From assembly GCF_001649575.2 (NCBI RefSeq), contig NC_051445.1:9172917-9236916 (forward strand): a stretch of 64,000 nucleotides of DNA, written 5' to 3'. Source of the stretch: Kryptolebias marmoratus. Taxonomy: Eukaryota > Chordata > Actinopteri > Cyprinodontiformes > Rivulidae. Below, piece by piece: positions 60,540 through 64,000 of the stretch. Each line of letters begins with the position of its first letter. The first letter of the stretch is position 1. The position numbers were made by a program, and so were the translations under genes. The notes under the pieces are model-generated. The model ran no database searches. It had not been told where the DNA came from and was given only the letters and a program-made list of their open reading frames with translations.

Positions 60540-61779
60540 GGTGGGGGGGCAGTTGCAAGGCTGCAGGGAGACTTGGCTCCATCAGACCTGAGCTCTGGCT
60601 GTTTTCGCATGGCTAGAGACGCACACTGACAGACGCGGGCAGATGCAGGCAGACTCGTGCGCACGCACACAGCCACCCCCGAACCCAGCGGAGGAGAACA
60701 GCCAAGCCCCTTGCCCTTGAACTGTCTCCTTAGATGAGTCAGAAAATGGGCGGTATTGCACTGAATTGAAAGGAAATCTCTTTTCTGTTCAACTGACGAC
60801 CACAGTGGGGATTCTGGTATTTTACTTTTTTTGAGGTTCAGTTGAGTTGCCCTTTTAGGACAGACATGGGGGTTTAAAAGACGAGGAGGGAATCTGGGTT
60901 AGCTACACAAGAAGAAACCTAGGACAGAGGGCTGAATGAAAGGACAGAGACTACTAAGCTGTGATTAAGGAAGAACTGCTGCTATTTAAGAGTTAAGCTA
61001 AGAAAGAGAGGAAGACGGAATGGCCATGAGAGGAGGAGTGGATGCTGGGGGCAGCAGCGGTTTTCTCCAAGCAGGGAGATCAGCATCATGCTTGCAGAGG
61101 CTGAAAGACAACCTGAGAAAGATAAGTGGGATGAGGAAAGAGCATATGCTAACGGAGAGGATGAAAGATGCAGAGAAAAGAGCAAACTCCAGCCAGAGAG
61201 ATAGCGAGGGAGCGATAAAAGGAAAGAAAGAGGAGAGGAGGGTATGTTTGTGTATGACTAAGCAACAGGATCGAAGACGAGAGGAGGAGAGGCAAGGAGA
61301 AGAGAGGACATCCACCCCTCTTCTCTGCCCCATGTGTGCAGGGCACGACTGAGGGCGGAAAACTCGAGTAAGCAGACACACTAGTGAACAGACTCATGTT
61401 TGCGTGTGTCATGCAGCTGTGGGGTAAAAGGGAGTGGGGGACCTGCCATGTAGCAGGTGCTGACCATTTCACGCCTGTCGGCCCCTCTTAGCCCTGTTTG
61501 TCTACACACATTCCCATTAGTCTCTGCAGGTCTGAATCACAACCCCATCTGGAGTCATAGCACATCTTTCTTATTCTCCATTTTGACCATCATCCACTCT
61601 TTCCATCCTTGTCTCTCAACAATAATTACTTTTTTTTTGCACACTCCTCTCAGTCTTTGCTTTCTACAATCATGTTTCACTCTGACATTTGCTGGTTGTC
61701 TTAGTCACCTCTTAACTGCCGGCAGATTTAGCTCGCATCTTACCCTCCTCCTTTGCAAATGAGTAAGACTGGAGTAGGA

Positions 61780-61990
61780 TGGAGGGAGGAGGTGGTCGGC
61801 AGCAAGAAAGCAAAGACTTGGAGGAGGGAGATGATGGAGGCAAGGAAAGTGGTGGAGGGGATGTTCAACAAGAGAGGAAACCAAATAAAATGAGAACAGA
61901 GAGAAGGGGGAAAAGTAGAATAAAACTGGAAGAGGGTAAATGTAGGATAAAAAAAGAACAGGAGAGGAACGAATGGTGAAGTGAGAAGAG
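61780..61990. repeat. Polypurine tract
   Basis: A/G-dominated sequence (GGAGGGAGGAGG, AAGAGAGGAAACC, GGAAGAGGG). Similar but looser purine bias at 61000-61300, 33030-33190 and 35040-35165. Confidence 0.65.
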
Positions 61991-64000
61991 CAGCAGTGAG
62001 GAGCTGAAGCAGCAAAGGGTGACTGATCTGCTCTGAGAGGCTTGGAGAGTGACAGAAACACACGCTATGTGGAGCGATAGCGGAGGCCAATGGCTGCGGA
62101 GATAGGATGCACTGGCACAAGATTCCCATGGGAGTTTTAAATGCTGTCAGCATCGCACTCTCTCCCTCCATCCCTCATGTCTTTACTCTCTCCCTCTCTG
62201 ACTAAGGATTGCACGCTGGCACTGATTTATCTTGGTGCACACTCCGTGGCTTTGTCGTCAAAAAAGCAGCAGCAGCCTCCTTGCTCCACCTGCTCCCTGG
62301 ATCTCTGCCTCTTCTTTGCTTGCTGATTGTAAAACACAGCAGGTGATGGTTGCATCCTTTGTGTTACAGGGGTCGGTTACATTCCCACTGTATGCAGCCG
62401 TGCAGAGCGGCCCCAGAGGAGCAGTGACACATGCTGTGGCATCATAAAATGCCAAGGGACTTGAAGGAAGATGGAGACTTTAAGAGAGAAATAAAGTTTT
62501 TAAAAAAATGCAGAATAAGGAGTCAGCAAGGGGACAAATAACTATAAATTAGGGCATTAAGTATGGAGCTGGGTGGCTTTTAAGATAGATGTAGCCTGCA
62601 AAAAAAAGAACACTTTCTCCAACCACTATGGATAAGTTTTACCCTTATGTCAGCAAAAAAATAACTTCAGGTTAAGTGCAAGTATGCGACAGAAGATTGG
62701 AAGGAGATACATTTTGTATGAGGTGAAAACCAAGAATGAACTCCGCTGAAAGGGGCATCTAAACCCTTGAGGAACATCAGGGGGGGTTGGGGGCCCGTAT
62801 GACCTGCTTTTCAGTATAACCGGATCCGTTCTGAATGATTCTACTCCAAAAGAAGCCTTCACATGGATGCACTCCTGATTACATGCATACATTTCACAAA
62901 AAAACAAACCTTCAATCCTGCACACACAAAGAATACAAGCATGATTTCAATCAAATGTACCCAAACATTAAAACCCTCTTTATTTCAAAGTCAACAGTGT
63001 CATCCTGGGTGATCACATCACTTGTAGTGATTGAAGTCTTACTTTTAGTGCTCCGTTTTAAAGACAAAGCTAATTTGCTTTGCTGTAGTCCCTCCTGTCA
63101 TCATTAGTGCTCAAGTGTAGTGCTGATAAACCACTCAGCCCAAGTGATCATAACCCTCAGTTTGGAAAAAATAAAATATAAAAAGCTAAAAATATCTAAA
63201 GGCGGCCCAACATAAACCCTTAAATGCTTTGTGAGGAAAATGCTGTACAATTGCCTTAAGATACACAAACCGGCAGAGAGACCTTGGGCACCGCTGAGGC
63301 ATAGAAGTTTAGTACAGCTTATTAACAGCATGCAAAGAGACATGAAAAAGTGACATGCTCTCTTAGAAGCAAGCACAGAAAAAAATACAAAGCTGAAGGA
63401 GAAAATCCAAATGCCCTCGAAAGAATGAACACAAACCACCTCAGACAGACATTCCCATCCCCGAATACATACAAGGACAGAGCAGCTGGACCCACTAACC
63501 CTACGCTAGACGCCCCAGACGAACCTCAACCCAGAGAACAAGTGTGTGTGTTTATGTTAACATGTGAGGCAGAACAAGGTGGATCCCTGAGGAAGCAATA
63601 GAAGCTTAAAACACCAGGAAATGTGTGGCTTGTGTGATGAAAGAGCACTGGGTTCCACTTCATCAGTTATTAGGATATAAATGTTTTCATATTCAAGCCT
63701 GGGGTAAGTTTACATGATGAATGAATATTAACTGGGCGTTTCATTTTACTCCCAAAAAATCTCAGTGCTTTTTCAATACATTTACCATGTATAATTTATC
63801 AGCTTGTTTGGACATGTGCAACTTATACAAATTACACCAAGTGTTGGTTTTAATCAATTTAGGAGGAGCAGATGAGTGAATCTGTGATCCCTATTCATTT
63901 TATTGCAGGGAAGTGCATAAAAAAACATCACTTCAGCTGATTATTCCTAACTAATGCACATGTGTTGTAGTTATGTGTCAGAGTGAAAACCTCCCCTGAA

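Larger units (their letters stand above)
56672..64000 (-). other. Upstream intron of the nectin gene, reaching the window edge
   Basis: No exon with flanking splice signals and nectin or Ig similarity was found. The interval contains polypurine tracts (61000-61300, 61780-61990), a G-rich block with a sequencing gap (60495-60539) and otherwise unremarkable AT-rich sequence. The ectodomain exons must lie beyond 64000 in this orientation. Confidence 0.6.

Noticed and set aside
61705..62171. 118- and 143-codon minus-strand frames
   Set aside because: Again the complement of a polypurine stretch, with Ser/Leu/Phe/Pro low complexity and no conserved motif.

Overview
This 64 kb window is vertebrate nuclear DNA, almost certainly from a teleost fish. 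It is AT-rich and intron-dominated. It is full of (AC)n microsatellites and short non-autonomous transposon copies of the kind that litter fish genomes, and it has no bacterial-type gene packing. I see only one gene that I can defend. No tRNA, rRNA, CRISPR array or transposase reading frame was found.

The gene lies on the minus strand and is the 3' part of a nectin-family immunoglobulin cell-adhesion gene. Its signal-peptide and Ig-ectodomain exons are not in the window and should lie beyond base 64000. What is present are two separate, complete 'membrane anchor + cytoplasmic tail' modules. Module A is a single exon (56088-56671): a transmembrane helix and a 159-residue tail ending A-V-Y-V, the nectin-type afadin PDZ ligand. 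Module B lies 35 kb further downstream and is split over four exons (20775-20907, 20553-20610, 20336-20425, 18970-19194): another transmembrane helix, a Pro-rich KYKPPPP segment, an Asp-rich stretch and a C-terminus P-M-I-V. Both modules start with a phase-1 splice acceptor immediately before a transmembrane segment. They therefore look like mutually exclusive 3' ends of one transcript unit. The paralogue is not certain; module B looks most like the long isoform of nectin-2.

Layout: 1-17757 is flanking DNA downstream of the gene, with many repeats. 17770-18969 is the likely 3'UTR of isoform B, with AATAAA at 17788-17793 on the minus strand. 18970-20907 holds the four B exons. 20908-51810 is intron for isoform B and 3' flank for isoform A. 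Roughly 51815-56087 may be the A 3'UTR, 56088-56671 is the A exon, and 56672-64000 is upstream intron.

Three interspersed repeat families can be recognised by comparing the window with itself. Family A ('AAGATGGC..CCACAGCTAA', at least 13 copies) occurs only in the left 37 kb. Family B has long terminal inverted repeats. Family C has three copies, one nested inside a B element. There is also a near-perfect 200 bp inverted repeat (15965-16166) of a common fish type, an L2-like LINE tail (8155-8275) and two assembly gaps embedded in G-rich sequence.
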